From assembly GCA_965207025.1 (NCBI GenBank), contig OZ242258.1:682001-746000 (forward strand): DNA of 64,000 nucleotides, in the 5' to 3' direction. This document shows, piece after piece, positions 35,692 to 44,613 of this stretch; the stretch's first letter is position 1; each line of letters starts with the position of its first letter. The translations under genes and the position numbers were made by a program. This DNA is from Bin87 sp034423595. GTDB lineage: Bacteria > Chloroflexota > Dehalococcoidia > Lucifugimonadales > UBA3495. The notes under the pieces are model-generated. The model saw nothing but the letters and a program-made list of their open reading frames with translations. It ran no database searches and was not told where the DNA came from.

Positions 35692-36514
35692 TCAGTAATC
35701 TGCGTCCGTTGGTCCTCGTTTCAGCGCTATCGCGTCGCGCACCGCCGTCGGTATCGCCCGTGCGAGCGCGGATTTGTCCAGCGGCCGTTGCTCGCGAATT
35801 GCCACGCCGGATCCGGCGAGCTTTGTCAGGTAGGAGTAGTCCCCCCGGTATCGGTGACCCGACGCATTCTTTGATCAATTCCACCAGCCGGCCCAAGTCG
35901 TGGCCGTCGCGGCCGCTGACCGGGTACTCGATCCCGTGGGAGCCGAGCACCGCTTTGTATGCGTTTTCCAGCGCTCGTTGCGCGATATAGCCGAAATTGA
36001 GGTCGCTGGTATTCACGAAGCTGTCCGGGTCTACCTGCAGTTGCAGGTCTCTCGCGCTCTCCATCGCGTCGTCGGCTTGCTTTTGCACGTCTCGCCAGTC
36101 GATGTGCCCGTCATCTTCTTCTTGGTCAAAAACGTATTGCACGCGGCGTTTGGCAATGTTCTCCGGCGTGGCCGGCACACCGTCCTTAGCAATCTCCCGG
36201 GCTAGGCTGTTGATCATCTGCCGCTGTTCCATGAACTCCGCGGGCGTCATCCATCCCAGCTCCACGCCCGCGGCTTCCGGGAGCGTTTCCCTCTGCGCGC
36301 GCGACGCTGTAGCTTCCGGTTCGCGTAGCGCGTCCTCCGACGGCTGTTCGTCGATCAGCAGGATGTCCACGTCGGAGTCGTCGCGGTGGTCGCCTCGGGC
36401 CCTGGAGCCAAACAGGATCGCCTCTTGGGCTCCCGTGGCTTCCCGCACAGTCCGCGCTATCGCCAGCGCTCTTGGGTCGCAGCGTGCGCTTCTTTCTTCG
36501 ATGGACGCACCCAT
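35692..36514 (-). pseudogene. MNT nucleotidyltransferase-HEPN fusion protein, probably frameshifted
   Basis: The N-terminal MNT domain shows GSRARGDHRDDSDVDIL (about residues 38-54), with the paired Asp for metal binding. A HEPN-like C-terminal half follows (YIAQRALENAYKAVL ... GHDLGRLVELI). MNT and HEPN are normally separate antitoxin/toxin partners; here they are fused. After ECVG the expected sequence HRYRGDYSYLTKLAGSG lies one base out of frame, near 35865, as though GGT had gained a G; it ends at 35692. The GAGG site supports the ATG at 36514. Cassette B has no copy. Confidence 0.78.
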
Positions 36515-36636
36515 TGGTTCAATCCTCTGCCGCTTTTTCCGCGATGGTGGCCAACGCTCTCAGAGGCTCTGATTGCCGCGCAGACGGCTTCCGTGTGGAA
36601 ATTGTGTGGGACCAGCCGTTCAGCCGCTCTCCGTGG

Positions 36637-36649
36637 CTCTGGTGTCGTC
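36637..36649 (-). promoter_or_regulatory. Recurrent upstream motif GACGACACCAGAG, site 1
   Basis: Read on the minus strand, this motif lies about 125 bases before the MNT-HEPN start. The same or nearly the same motif lies upstream of minus-strand genes at 43350, 54437, 55534, 57859 and 58986, and shorter forms at 38292 and 57381. Confidence 0.5.
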
Positions 36650-36720
36650 TCTGGCTACCCATTCGCGCCGGCCGCGGCCTCACATTCAGCCCGGCTCCTC
36701 GGAGCTGACCCCAAACGAAA

Positions 36721-36782
36721 CCGGCCGCCCCGTTCGTCAGGAGCGGCCGGCGTCGCCGTTCGTCGGCGACATCTACATTGTG
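36721..36782. repeat. Intergenic double-hairpin element, copy 2
   Basis: CCGGCCGC pairs with GCGGCCGG, and GTCGCCG with CGGCGAC (36752-36770). The conserved tail GGCGACATCTACATTGTGCC follows. On the minus strand the first stem is followed by TTTCGTTT, like a terminator for the 36820 gene. Confidence 0.68.
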
Positions 36783-36819
36783 CCAGTCGCGGTTGCCGAC
36801 CCGCTACCGGCTGCTGTCA

Positions 36820-37257
36820 TCAATCCCGCCGTCGCGCTGTCGAGCGTCGGCTCCCTTTTCGTTGCGGCTCCTGTTCCTCCATATCGTTGCAGCGTCGGCA
36901 ACTATCAGCGAGCGAGCCGTCGGGCAGCACCATCTTCTCGTGGCCGCACTCGCAGGTGCGCTCCAGTATCTGTAGCGCCCGCTCGTACTCGCGTCTCCGA
37001 TTCGCGTCGGCCGTGCAGTGCTCCGCCTTGAGCCGGTCGAAGTGGTCGGCGAACCGCGCGAATGCCGTGGTGCGTTGCCCTGCCTTCCGGTCCCGTCGCC
37101 CGGTCGCGACCCACTTCCCGAGCAGGTATCGCGACACGTCGGCCTCGTAGTCTCTCGCTCGCTTGACAACCTCGGCGTAGGTGCCGTCTGTCTCGGGCAG
37201 TGCCCTCAATACCGCTGCCAGGTTCTCCGCTGTGAAGTATCCAGTGTTGCTGACCAT
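36820..37257 (-). CDS. 'TDGT' helical family, subfamily 2 with zinc ribbon (cassette A)
   Basis: The 145-residue protein starts MVSNTGYFTAENLAAVLRAL, has the family core through TTAFARFADHFDRLK, and ends with a Cys4 ribbon (TCECGHEKM ... SCRRCNDMEE) and a basic tail. GGAGG 6 bases before the ATG at 37257 fixes the start. Copy B (54958-55404) is about 90% identical. HTH-like core plus zinc ribbon suggests DNA or RNA binding. Confidence 0.75.
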   Translation of the reverse strand: MVSNTGYFTAENLAAVLRALPETDGTYAEVVKRARDYEADVSRYLLGKWVATGRRDRKAGQRTTAFARFADHFDRLKAEHCTADANRRREYERALQILERTCECGHEKMVLPDGSLADSCRRCNDMEEQEPQRKGSRRSTARRRD

Positions 37258-37476
37258 CGCGTCCTCCTGGGGGTTGTCCCCGGCGTCTCGATGGTTCACC
37301 ACGCTCTGCGAGCCTCTCATTCCGTGTGGACTTTGTGCAGCGTGGATTTTATGGGGAGAGGGCCCGCGACGGCAAACTGCTCGGTGTAGTGTGGTGTCAT
37401 TCCTGGGGGTCCGGTGACGGCGGCCTGCTCCGGGCTCGATTCTTCCCGTTGGAGCTGCGCCGGGATTATCGGGTTC

Positions 37477-37860
37477 TCAACATCGCGCGTCGCGGTGTTT
37501 AGTGGTGGAACCCGTTCGTCCATCTTCGCGAACACGCTGGTTGAACTTCTGGGACATTTCGGCTCTCGGGTCGGCGGCTAGCCAATCCCGGCCGGCCCGT
37601 TTGGCCTCGGTTATCACGGTTCCGTAGCCCGCGTTCGGGTCCACGACGGTGCCCGTGCTCATTGCTATGCACCGGGCCACCAGTTCTGGCGGTAGGCCCG
37701 TCGGGTCCGCCGGGTTCTTTCTCATGGTCCACACGACTCCCCACTCCGCGGCCTGTGGCAGGGCTCTCTCGGGTATTCGCCAGCGCGCGCCTGCGATTAT
37801 CAGGATCGCGCTGTGCCCGGTCGGCAGCCGTCGCCCGAGCCGTTGACTGTCGCTCCATCC
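37477..37860 (-). pseudogene. DNA methyltransferase C-terminal remnant
   Basis: The frame reads EWGVVWTMRKNPADPTGLPP, then TVVDPNAGYGTVITEAKRAG, then RDWLAADPRAEM. The DPNAGYGT part resembles the DPFxGxGT SAM-binding motif of N4/N6 amino-methyltransferases, which sits in the C-terminal half in beta-class enzymes. No DPPY motif and no convincing start remain. It is probably a fragment. The 5' boundary is approximate. Confidence 0.5.
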
Positions 37861-37950
37861 GTGACTCGGGCCTCTCTGGCGACGTATGCTGCTGTCTTTT
37901 CTGCGGCCGGCGCATCCTGATGTGGCTGCTGGCCAGCGGCGCGCGCTCAC

Positions 37951-38214
37951 GTGAGGTTGCGGGTCGTGGCTGATCGGCTGGAACACCTGCGCCACATGGT
38001 CGAGCTGGTTGAAGCCTTGGTCCAGGACGGGTTCAGCCGCGAGGAGATGGCTGAGATCTACGTCGCCGCGGTGGCGCACGTGGACGGGGATCCTCGCGTG
38101 CCGTACGCCCGTGGGACCTGCAGCAACTGTGGCGCGGTGCAGGTGGCGTGGAGCGAGTACCAGTGGGCCCAGCTGGTACGGGCGCCGTGCCGGAAGTGCG
38201 GCAAGCCTTGGTGA
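37951..38214 (+). CDS. Small zinc-ribbon protein (cassette A)
   Basis: The 87-residue protein has a helical N-terminal half (RLEHLRHMVELVEALVQDGF, SREEMAEIYVAAVAHV) and a Cys4 ribbon (GTCSNCGAVQVAW ... APCRKCGKPW). It starts with GTG at 37951, preceded by no strong ribosome site. The B copy (57030-57293) has the same length but a stop codon and a lost Cys. It is one of few plus-strand genes in the cassette. Confidence 0.68.
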   Translation: MRLRVVADRLEHLRHMVELVEALVQDGFSREEMAEIYVAAVAHVDGDPRVPYARGTCSNCGAVQVAWSEYQWAQLVRAPCRKCGKPW

Positions 38215-38223
38215 TCAGGACGC

Positions 38224-38289
38224 ACGGAGAGCCCCGCTCGCCGCGGGCGGGCCCTTTGCTCGTTTTCCGGCCCCAACGTGGCTCTCCGT
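38224..38289 (+). terminator. Long inverted repeat after the zinc-ribbon gene
   Basis: ACGGAGAGCC and GGCTCTCCGT are perfect 10-base arms 46 bases apart, 10 bases after the stop. Copy B keeps 8 bases of each arm (about 57304-57376). No T-run follows, so termination is only one possibility. Confidence 0.4.
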
Positions 38290-38345
38290 CTCTCTGGTGT
38301 AGCGGTGAGCGATGTCAGGGGCCGGCTGCGGTTCTCGATGCGGTG

Positions 38346-38645
38346 CTAACCGCCTGCTTTGGCGTTTGGTCGTCGCTTCCGTTGGTCGTAGGCCGTCGCG
38401 AACCGTGCGAAGGCGGTTTCCGTGTCGCCGGCGATCAGGTCCGCTCTGCCCTCCTGGATCCACTCATCCAGCGTCGCTGCCAGCACCGTGCTCCCGTATT
38501 CGCGGGCCTTGCTGGCCACCGCGCTGCATGTCCCGTCGGTCAGTGGGACGGCGCGCAGGATGGCCACCAGGTTCTTGGTTCTGAACTCGCCCACTTGGTC
38601 CTGGTGGTCCTGGCCACCGTAGTCGGGTATCCGGATCATCAGCAT
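38346..38645 (-). CDS. 'TDGT' helical family, subfamily 3 (cassette A)
   Basis: The protein of about 99 residues has the core EFRTKNLVAILRAVPLTDGT, then ASKAREYGSTVLAATLDEW and ETAFARFATAYDQRK. The start is uncertain: the ATG at 38645 is used, but the frame is open to a TTG at 38771, and the copy at 57434-57796 uses an extended start with a better ribosome site. Confidence 0.68.
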   Translation of the reverse strand: MLMIRIPDYGGQDHQDQVGEFRTKNLVAILRAVPLTDGTCSAVASKAREYGSTVLAATLDEWIQEGRADLIAGDTETAFARFATAYDQRKRRPNAKAGG

Positions 38646-39091
38646 TGGCTTCGGCCGTCTCGAGGGAATTTCGCTACTCGAATTTTGAGCAGGTAGCGGT
38701 GGAAAGCGGTCAACCTCACGACGAATCCAGTCTACGACATTGAACCGTCCAGTTCTCGTCATCGACATCAAAAACCACGGGTTCAGAGCTCGCGCCAGTG
38801 ACCACGCCGCGAGTCAGGTACGAACCAAGAGGGACCACCTAACAGGAAACTAGATTTGGCCCCGTCCCGACTATCCGACGCACAAGAGGAAAGATTCAGA
38901 ACGTCCTGAGGGCATGACGAGGCACTAGGAACGTGGAAGCTTTGGAATGAGCAAACCCACACGGTCACCGGAACAATGGAACGCACCAGACGCTACAACA
39001 CGAAACTCCCGCTGGAACGGCGTGGCAATTCCCAGCCACTCACCAACCATGACGAGAACAATTCCAAGAGTAAGGAAACGGAAATTCCCCT
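38646..39091. other. Region with unassigned open frames
   Basis: The end of cassette A homology lies near 38700. A minus-strand frame down to 38925 contains a hydrophobic stretch (FLTLGIVLVMVGEWLGIA) out of frame with the following membrane protein; it may be a broken extension of that gene. Confidence 0.3.
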
Positions 39092-39511
39092 TTACCCGAT
39101 CCAGCCTCGGCGGCGGAGCCAAGCGGTTGCTCCTGCCCCCGCGTAGACCGGCAGTGACGGGACGACACAAATACCGACCAAACGCACGACCCCCATGACG
39201 ACGTCGAAAAAACCCCGAGAACCAGACTGCCAGTAATTTGTCCCCAGAGTGAAGCCGAGCAACCCTGTCCACAAGAATTCCGACGCTACCACGCCGACCA
39301 GGCATACTGAAGCGACCCCTGAGAAAAATGGTGCCTGACGATAAAGCAAGGCAAGTGAAAAGATCAAAGGCACGGTCGCCGGCCAAGACAGGGCGATGAA
39401 AAAGTATTCCAAGCCGTGCAAGCCACCGTAGCCTAGGATCTCCACGACCATCAAGAAAAACGGCAACCACAACGAACACAGGGCAACCATTTTGAGGCTC
39501 AAGGCCCGCAC
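39092..39511 (-). CDS. Small integral membrane protein
   Basis: The 139-residue protein has about four hydrophobic helices (VALCSLWLPFFLMVVEIL, FFIALSWPATVPLIFSLALL, SGVASVCLVGVVASEFLW and VVMGVVRLVGICVVPSLPVY). It starts at GTG, or at Met 8. No family is recognised. It follows an acidic-protein gene on the same strand by about 50 bases. Confidence 0.55.
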   Translation of the reverse strand: MRALSLKMVALCSLWLPFFLMVVEILGYGGLHGLEYFFIALSWPATVPLIFSLALLYRQAPFFSGVASVCLVGVVASEFLWTGLLGFTLGTNYWQSGSRGFFDVVMGVVRLVGICVVPSLPVYAGAGATAWLRRRGWIG

Positions 39512-39563
39512 GCGAAAACGCGACGCGAGCCTTGAGCCTTCCGCTCCAGCGTTGTGATTGTGG

Positions 39564-39887
39564 TCAGTCAGCTTGGCCTTCCCAGTCTGCCGTCACGGTA
39601 GCCTGAGCAGAGAACACGGTCGTCGTGCAATCAGGAATGAGCTTGCCCCGGCTCTTCTTGATCTTCTTGTTGCCGTACTTAGCCTTCACCTGACTGGTGT
39701 AACCCCAGTCCAGCAACTCAACCTCATCCTCATCCTCATCCTCGTCGGGACGTTCATACTGCCAGATGGTCTCATTAGGGTCGCCAGGAGAGTACCCATC
39801 GTACCATTCGCAGAACTTGTGCAGTATCTTCGGGCTTGCGGATGAGTGAATCTCTGAACTGGCCCGCAAAGTCTGCACCATCTCCAC
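39564..39887 (-). CDS. Hypothetical acidic protein
   Basis: The 107-residue protein has a DEDEDEDE-type acidic run near its middle, followed by a basic segment (YGNKKIKKSRGKL). Composition is unlike random frames nearby. It starts at GTG or Met 3. No family is recognised. Confidence 0.45.
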   Translation of the reverse strand: MEMVQTLRASSEIHSSASPKILHKFCEWYDGYSPGDPNETIWQYERPDEDEDEDEVELLDWGYTSQVKAKYGNKKIKKSRGKLIPDCTTTVFSAQATVTADWEGQAD

Positions 39888-40368
39888 TCGATTTCGGTAA
39901 TCGTAGCACCAATCGACCGTTATCTTGAGGCGATTTCGCTACTCGGATTCCAGACATACCGTCTCCGAAACCGACTACCACCCTGACGAATATCGTACTC
40001 TGGTCAGTTCCCGGAACGAGCCTGGAGATCAGGAATTAACATCCAAGTTGGGAGAACACTTCCCAGGACTTCCGTCGGCCCCCCACCTGCGGGCTCTGCG
40101 GCATCGCAGCACCACGGCCAAGCCGGCCAGCACCGCGCGCTATACCAGAACCTCGGGCGCCCACCGAGAACCATGCAGCCCGCGGAGCTGGCACATGGAT
40201 AGACCGAGCAGGGGGACGAAAAAGCGTTAGGCTAACCAAGATGGTCAGCATCCAGCGCACGAGCAGCCTGTTTAACGGCGAACCGCTCGCGGGCAACAAC
40301 CACGGCTCCAGCGCCGGGGAATACACGACCAAGACCGCTCCCTCGCAGACATCCTGCGCCGAGCCTGC
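39888..40368. other. Intergenic region with an eroded membrane gene
   Basis: No confident gene. A minus-strand frame (about 40080-40240) reads hydrophobic segments (FFVPLLGLSMCQLRG, then RAVLAGLAVVLRCRR) with a stop between them, suggesting decay. Confidence 0.3.
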
Positions 40369-40734
40369 TCAACCAGACCACGTCGGACGCATGAACCAGA
40401 TGAGCAAGCTAAAGCCCAGCAGACTGGCCGCTACAGCCACCACCAACGCAGACACGAGATAGATGCGCTCCACCAGAATTACGTCTCTGCCGCCATCGGG
40501 AATTCTCTCCTCGTAAACCCAGTCTCCAACAACCGATCCAGCAGGGACCACCACGTGCACAACATTGCTCGGAGAGTAGACCGAGTCGTCCGGCAAACGC
40601 GACACCGCCAAAGCCAGCATGAGCACAGCTAACAGGGACAACGCGGTGCCCACGGCAACCAATATGCTCAACCCCCAGCGAACTCCCGACATCCCAGACC
40701 AGCCATCCATCGCCCCGCTCCCATCGCGCGACAT
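40369..40734 (-). CDS. Small membrane protein with two helices
   Basis: The 121-residue protein has two membrane helices (LSILVAVGTALSLLAVLMLA and YLVSALVVAVAASLLGFSLL) flanking a roughly 40-residue exposed loop. AGGG before the ATG at 40734 supports the start. Its first 67 bases overlap the 3' end of the LSR2 frame. Confidence 0.55.
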   Translation of the reverse strand: MSRDGSGAMDGWSGMSGVRWGLSILVAVGTALSLLAVLMLALAVSRLPDDSVYSPSNVVHVVVPAGSVVGDWVYEERIPDGGRDVILVERIYLVSALVVAVAASLLGFSLLIWFMRPTWSG

Positions 40735-42500
40735 TTCAACGGCCCTATCGTGCACGTGCCACCCGACCCAAAGGGCCGAGTGGCACGTATCTCACCTTTT
40801 GCCCAATCAGCAGGTGTAGGGCGCAGCACAAGTCCGCAAGCTCCCGAGCTCGTTGTATGCCTGGATTTGCGCAATTGGGCTGTACACCATACTGGCCCAT
40901 CCGGTACGGTACGGGGAACTCGCGTTTGTAGAGCAACCCTGCGCGTCTTGACGGCAGGGTCCGGTGTTCCGTCCGGGATCGGGATTGAGTACTCAATTTC
41001 GGCGAACTCAGGCTCGAACCAGATCGTTTTGATGAACTGTCGGCAGACCTCGTTGACGCTTTTGACTTGTGCGCTTTGCAGGTAAGTCCGCACGTCCGCA
41101 GCGTACGCCAGTATGCGTTCCGGGTCTTGGATGACGGTGGCTTCGTCCCCCATTTGCGACCGCACTTGGGCCTTGAGTGCTTCCTGTTCTTTGATCTGCG
41201 CTTCGAGCGTGTCTATTTGGGCGTTGAGCTTGTCGATGTGGCTGTTGGGCTTTCCGATGGCTTCGACGTACCGGTCCTGTCGCTCGTTCAGCAATTTGAT
41301 TTGGTGGTCAATGTTCTCGATCTGGCGTTCCTGATTTCGCGTGGTCGGCCCAGCCGTATCTCTGACTACTGCGATGAGTTCCCTCAGATTCTCCTCGGTC
41401 AGAATGTCCTCGAGAATCGCTCCCATGATGATGGGGTCGTTCTTGTCCGTGGAGTAGTTCGGCAGATCGCAGGCGTCTTTCCCAAAATGGTCCTTGTTCT
41501 TGCACACGAAGTAGTAGTAGGCACCGTTCTTGCCCGACCTGATCGCCACTTTCGCTTTGCACTGAGAACACTTCCCGAGGTCGTTGAAAAGGTGCTGGTT
41601 GGCGACGGAGCGTGGGTGTCTGACATTGGGCGCTCGGCTTTTGAGCTTCTGCTGAACCTTGTCGAATTCCTCTTCGGGGATGATGGCGGGATGAGCCTGT
41701 TCCCTCGACCGGGCTTCTGGCTCTCTCGTGTCGGGGTCGATTTTCCACAGGACAAAACCGGTGTAGGTTCGGTTCGTGAGGATTATGTGGATCTTGGTCC
41801 TGGTGAATTTCTTACCGTTCTTCGTGAGGTAGCCTTCGTTGGTGACTTTTCTGGCGATGTCCAGCACCGTGAGGTCTTGCAAGGCGAGGTCAAAGATGTA
41901 TCGCACCAGCGCGTCTTGCGGCGGGTCGAGTTCGAGCTTCTGCTTCGTCCTTTGGTTGCCATTCCCGTCCGGGTCTCCGTAGGGGATCTTGACTACCTTG
42001 TAACCGATGGGAGCCGGGTATCCGATCCAGAATCCCCTTTCGACGGCTTCCTTCATTCCCCTTATGATGTCGGTGCCCATGCTGTCCGAGAAGAACTGGT
42101 CGATGGCTACGATCATGGTTCGCATCAACTTGCCCGTGGGGTCGTCGAAAAAGGCTTCCATGACGGAATACACTCGGATTCCGTGCTCTTCGAGCAGGTC
42201 CCAGTAATGGAGCGCGTCTTTGGCGTTTCGTGCAAACCTGTTGAGTTTCCAAACGATGATAGCGTCGAAGGGTGGGTTTGATGACGTCGCGTCCCTGATC
42301 ATCTGTTGGAAACCTGGTCGGTCAGCCACCTTGCCGGTTTTTCCTTCGTCCAGGTATTCCGCGACGATATTTCCGCCGAGGCGCCGCGCATGTTCATCCC
42401 CCTCTGACCGTTGTCCCGCGATGGAGTTTTCGATGTCCTGCTGGTCGGAGGAAGTCCTGCCGTAGAACGCAAATCGCATGGGTTTTTTAGGTTTCGGCAT
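40668..42500 (-). CDS. Large serine recombinase (LSR2)
   Basis: The 610-residue protein has an uninterrupted resolvase domain (FAFYGRTSSDQQ with catalytic Ser, DRPGFQQMIRD and KLNRFARNAKDAL). The recombinase domain includes GFWIGYPAPIGYKVVK. A zinc ribbon (CSQCKAKVAI ... FVCKNKDHFGKDAC) and a long coiled coil (residues about 380-460) follow. It probably integrates or excises a mobile element. The last roughly 60 residues are low-complexity and run into another gene, so the natural end may be near 40850. It differs clearly from LSR1. Confidence 0.92.
   Translation of the reverse strand: MPKPKKPMRFAFYGRTSSDQQDIENSIAGQRSEGDEHARRLGGNIVAEYLDEGKTGKVADRPGFQQMIRDATSSNPPFDAIIVWKLNRFARNAKDALHYWDLLEEHGIRVYSVMEAFFDDPTGKLMRTMIVAIDQFFSDSMGTDIIRGMKEAVERGFWIGYPAPIGYKVVKIPYGDPDGNGNQRTKQKLELDPPQDALVRYIFDLALQDLTVLDIARKVTNEGYLTKNGKKFTRTKIHIILTNRTYTGFVLWKIDPDTREPEARSREQAHPAIIPEEEFDKVQQKLKSRAPNVRHPRSVANQHLFNDLGKCSQCKAKVAIRSGKNGAYYYFVCKNKDHFGKDACDLPNYSTDKNDPIIMGAILEDILTEENLRELIAVVRDTAGPTTRNQERQIENIDHQIKLLNERQDRYVEAIGKPNSHIDKLNAQIDTLEAQIKEQEALKAQVRSQMGDEATVIQDPERILAYAADVRTYLQSAQVKSVNEVCRQFIKTIWFEPEFAEIEYSIPIPDGTPDPAVKTRRVALQTRVPRTVPDGPVWCTAQLRKSRHTTSSGACGLVLRPTPADWAKGEIRATRPFGSGGTCTIGPLKCRAMGAGRWMAGLGCREFAGG
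40754..40788. other. Inverted repeat in the LSR2 tail
   Basis: ACGTGCCAC and GTGGCACGT form perfect 9-base arms around 17 bases that can themselves pair (CC...GG). It lies between the conserved LSR2 sequence and the next gene. It is a candidate crossover or termination site. Confidence 0.4.
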
Positions 42501-42716
42501 GGGTCCTTTACCTCTGGTAGGAATGTCAACCTGTGCGTGGCGGTCAGTAGAGCTTAGCCCGACTTGCGGTTCGTTGAACGCTCGGGGTTCTAACTCTTGT
42601 CAAGCACCTGCTCCAACGGAGAGGGACTGGTCATGGCTTTTGCGACGCGCCATGAGTCCAGCATACCAAAACGCAGGTTCACAGTGTTTGGAAACGACCA
42701 GCCAAGTTGGGACATA
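42501..42716. other. Region upstream of LSR2 with an inverted repeat
   Basis: Inverted segments GGACT ... ATGGC and GCCAT ... AGTCC (42624-42659) lie about 125 bases before the LSR2 start. Attachment sites of LSR elements often lie here, but no core dinucleotide can be chosen. Confidence 0.35.
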
Positions 42717-43084
42717 GACGGCTTTAAATCACCCGTCTGTCGACCGTTCCGACTCTGCTGTCATTTGCTGGCTGCTGCCTTCAGTATCAGCCCGCAGACC
42801 ACCATGAAGATTCCCAATCCCATGTAGGCGAACCAGCCCATTACCCATAGGTTAACGTGGTCGAAGCCTGCGGTCGCGGCCACTACTACACCGCAGCCAA
42901 TGCAGCTCGGCATGCTGAATATGAACAGCCCGAGGCCGCCCAGCATCAGTCTCGTTCCCGTCTTCGAGAGCCCTGCCGTCTTGGCGTACCATATCGACCA
43001 TGCGACTGCGCCTCCTGCCACGATTAGGCTGGAGGCCAGGAATGCCACCGGCAAAATCAGCCCCATAAGCATGGGTCGTTTACC
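42717..43084. repeat. 368-bp near-perfect direct repeat, copy 1
   Basis: The segment from GACGGCTTTAAATCACCC to GGGTCGTTTACCT appears identical to 53805-54172 by eye. It contains a whole small membrane-protein gene. Similarity continues more weakly on its right side, to about 43400. Confidence 0.88.
42761..43072 (-). CDS. Small membrane protein, three helices (copy 1)
   Basis: The 103-residue protein has about three membrane helices (LILPVAFLASSLIVAGGAVA, LGLFIFSMPSCIGCGVVVAA, GWFAYMGLGIFMVVCGLIL). CIGC in the second helix is distinctive. The protein is identical to 53849-54160. No family is recognised. Confidence 0.7.
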   Translation of the reverse strand: MLMGLILPVAFLASSLIVAGGAVAWSIWYAKTAGLSKTGTRLMLGGLGLFIFSMPSCIGCGVVVAATAGFDHVNLWVMGWFAYMGLGIFMVVCGLILKAAASK

Positions 43085-43349
43085 TTGGCTTTGGTCTATG
43101 GGGCCCCATTCGGCCCGCCGCTACTATTCTGGTGAACTTTGGGTTGTTCGGCTTGCTTGCTTGCCAAAAAGGTCAAGCCGCACCGGTAGTCCGGCGCGGC
43201 TGGTGGCGCCGTAGGTAGCCGAGATCTGCCTGGTCGTCGTGACGTGGTATCGCCGCCTTCGCTTTCGATGCTCTCAGAGGCTCTGGTTTCGGCGGAGACG
43301 CCTTCGGTGTGGAATTGTCGGGAAACGGCCGTTCAGCCGCTCTCAGTGG

Positions 43350-43362
43350 CTCTGGTGTCGTC
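43350..43362 (-). promoter_or_regulatory. Recurrent upstream motif GACGACACCAGAG, site 2
   Basis: On the minus strand the motif lies about 280 bases before the start of the 42761 gene. Flanks of about 150 bases match those of sites 1 and 3. Confidence 0.5.
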
Positions 43363-43431
43363 TCTGGCTACCCATTCGCGCCGGCCGCGGCCGACAATTC
43401 AGCCGACTCATCCAAGTTGCCCCAAACCCAA

Positions 43432-43517
43432 CCAGCCGCCCCAACGACGGGGCGGCCGGTTACACCGTTGGTCGGCGACGTTTACATCGTGCTCTTGGTG
43501 ACAACGGGCGATAACGG
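43432..43517. repeat. Intergenic double-hairpin element, copy 3
   Basis: CCAGCCGCCCC pairs with GGGGCGGCCGG (11 bases, one wobble). The tail GGCGACGTTTACATCGTGC equals that of copy 1. Confidence 0.66.
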
Positions 43518-43525
43518 ATCCGCCG

Positions 43526-43952
43526 TCACGGATCTCTTTGGGCTGGTTTCCTCATCCTCTGGGCCTGCTGGTCCTCACCCTTTGCGACCAGGTCGGCGCG
43601 GTAGAAGCTCTGTCGCTCGGCCGTCGTGATGTCGGCGGGATAGTTTTCGCGCACCATGCGCCTGAGGTCATCGCCGTTCAGTTGCTCCACTATCTCGAAA
43701 CCCAGCATCTGCCCGATTCGTCGGACTTCTCCCGCGCGACGCGTCTGGGAACGCGGCCCAGGAGGTCGCCGATGTCGTCCCTGATCCCCTTGAGTTCCGC
43801 GGTGTTTTCCGCGACCAATCCCTCGAGCCGGGCGTTGAACTCCCGCTGTTGGTCTATGGGCGTGGTGACGTAGCTGGCGAACTGGTCGAAGCGTTCCGGC
43901 GGTTGCAGCAGTTCCGCGTAAAGGCGCTCTTTTCCTGTTCGTTCATCGCCAT
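43526..43952 (-). pseudogene. DUF3782-like gene, frameshifted copy (cassette B)
   Basis: Piecing frames gives LLQPPERFDQFASYVT, then REFNARLEGLVAENTAELKG, then REKSDE, and after a missing base GQMLGFEIVEQLNGDDLRRM. Frame breaks lie near 43920 and 43722. The intact parallel is 26187-26636. The last 60 codons are nearly identical to that gene. Confidence 0.75.
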
Positions 43953-44292
43953 GGTTGCGCCCCTGTGCTACGTTTCGTTTGCATCACCGATGTGGGCGTC
44001 GTATCTCCGTTGTGGCCGCTCATCGCGCCGCACTCGGTGCCCGGTCTCTATTGCGGTGCGTACGGGAACTATTTCCGTCGCATCGGTTGCGCTCCGCGCG
44101 TCAGTAGGCCGGCGCGTCGGCCAATCTTTGGTGCCCCACTTTCTTTCGCGCCGGTCTATCCGACGAAAGCGGCAGGACACGTCCACCCGTTGTCGCACAG
44201 AACCTGTGTCGCGGTTTAGATGATGGTATTCGGGGTAGCCGCTTGTTATTTTCGAACCGCTTCGGGTGTCGGTCAGCGCGAGTGTAACTGGC

Positions 44293-44560
44293 CTAACTTG
44301 ATTGGTCGGCCCCGGCAGAGACCTGAGGCCGCGGTGCGTCGGTTTTGCGTCGCTGCGTGGGCACTGTCACTCGGAATGGTTTGCTGAGCCGGGCATTTTC
44401 GTCGCTCCCCTCGGTAAAGCTCTGCACGCGGTATACGTGGCCCGTTCCGGCCTCCGCCGTTGTGCCGCTATAGTGGGTTGATTCTGCGTCGGATCCTACA
44501 TCGTTGTACACGAGACGGATGTGCTCTGCGGGCGTGTTACCGTTGAGGAAACTCCCAGAT
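44293..44560 (-). pseudogene. Fibronectin type III domain fragment
   Basis: One frame reads LNGNTPAEHIRLVYNDVGSD, then AESTHYSGTTAEAGTGHVYR, then VQSF and a short basic tail. The pattern VYNDVGSD ... YRVQSF is typical of the second half of an FN3 domain. No start or signal peptide is present. It is likely the end of a lost secreted protein. Confidence 0.55.
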
Positions 44561-44613
44561 TAGTATGAGATTAGGTTATGATGGTCAGCGACTTCGTCTT
44601 GCGGTAAGACCCC

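Noticed and set aside
38925..39479. 184-codon minus-strand frame overlapping the 139-residue membrane protein
   Set aside because: Most of it is Arg-rich shadow; only a short hydrophobic part is protein-like, and the other frame has four good helices.
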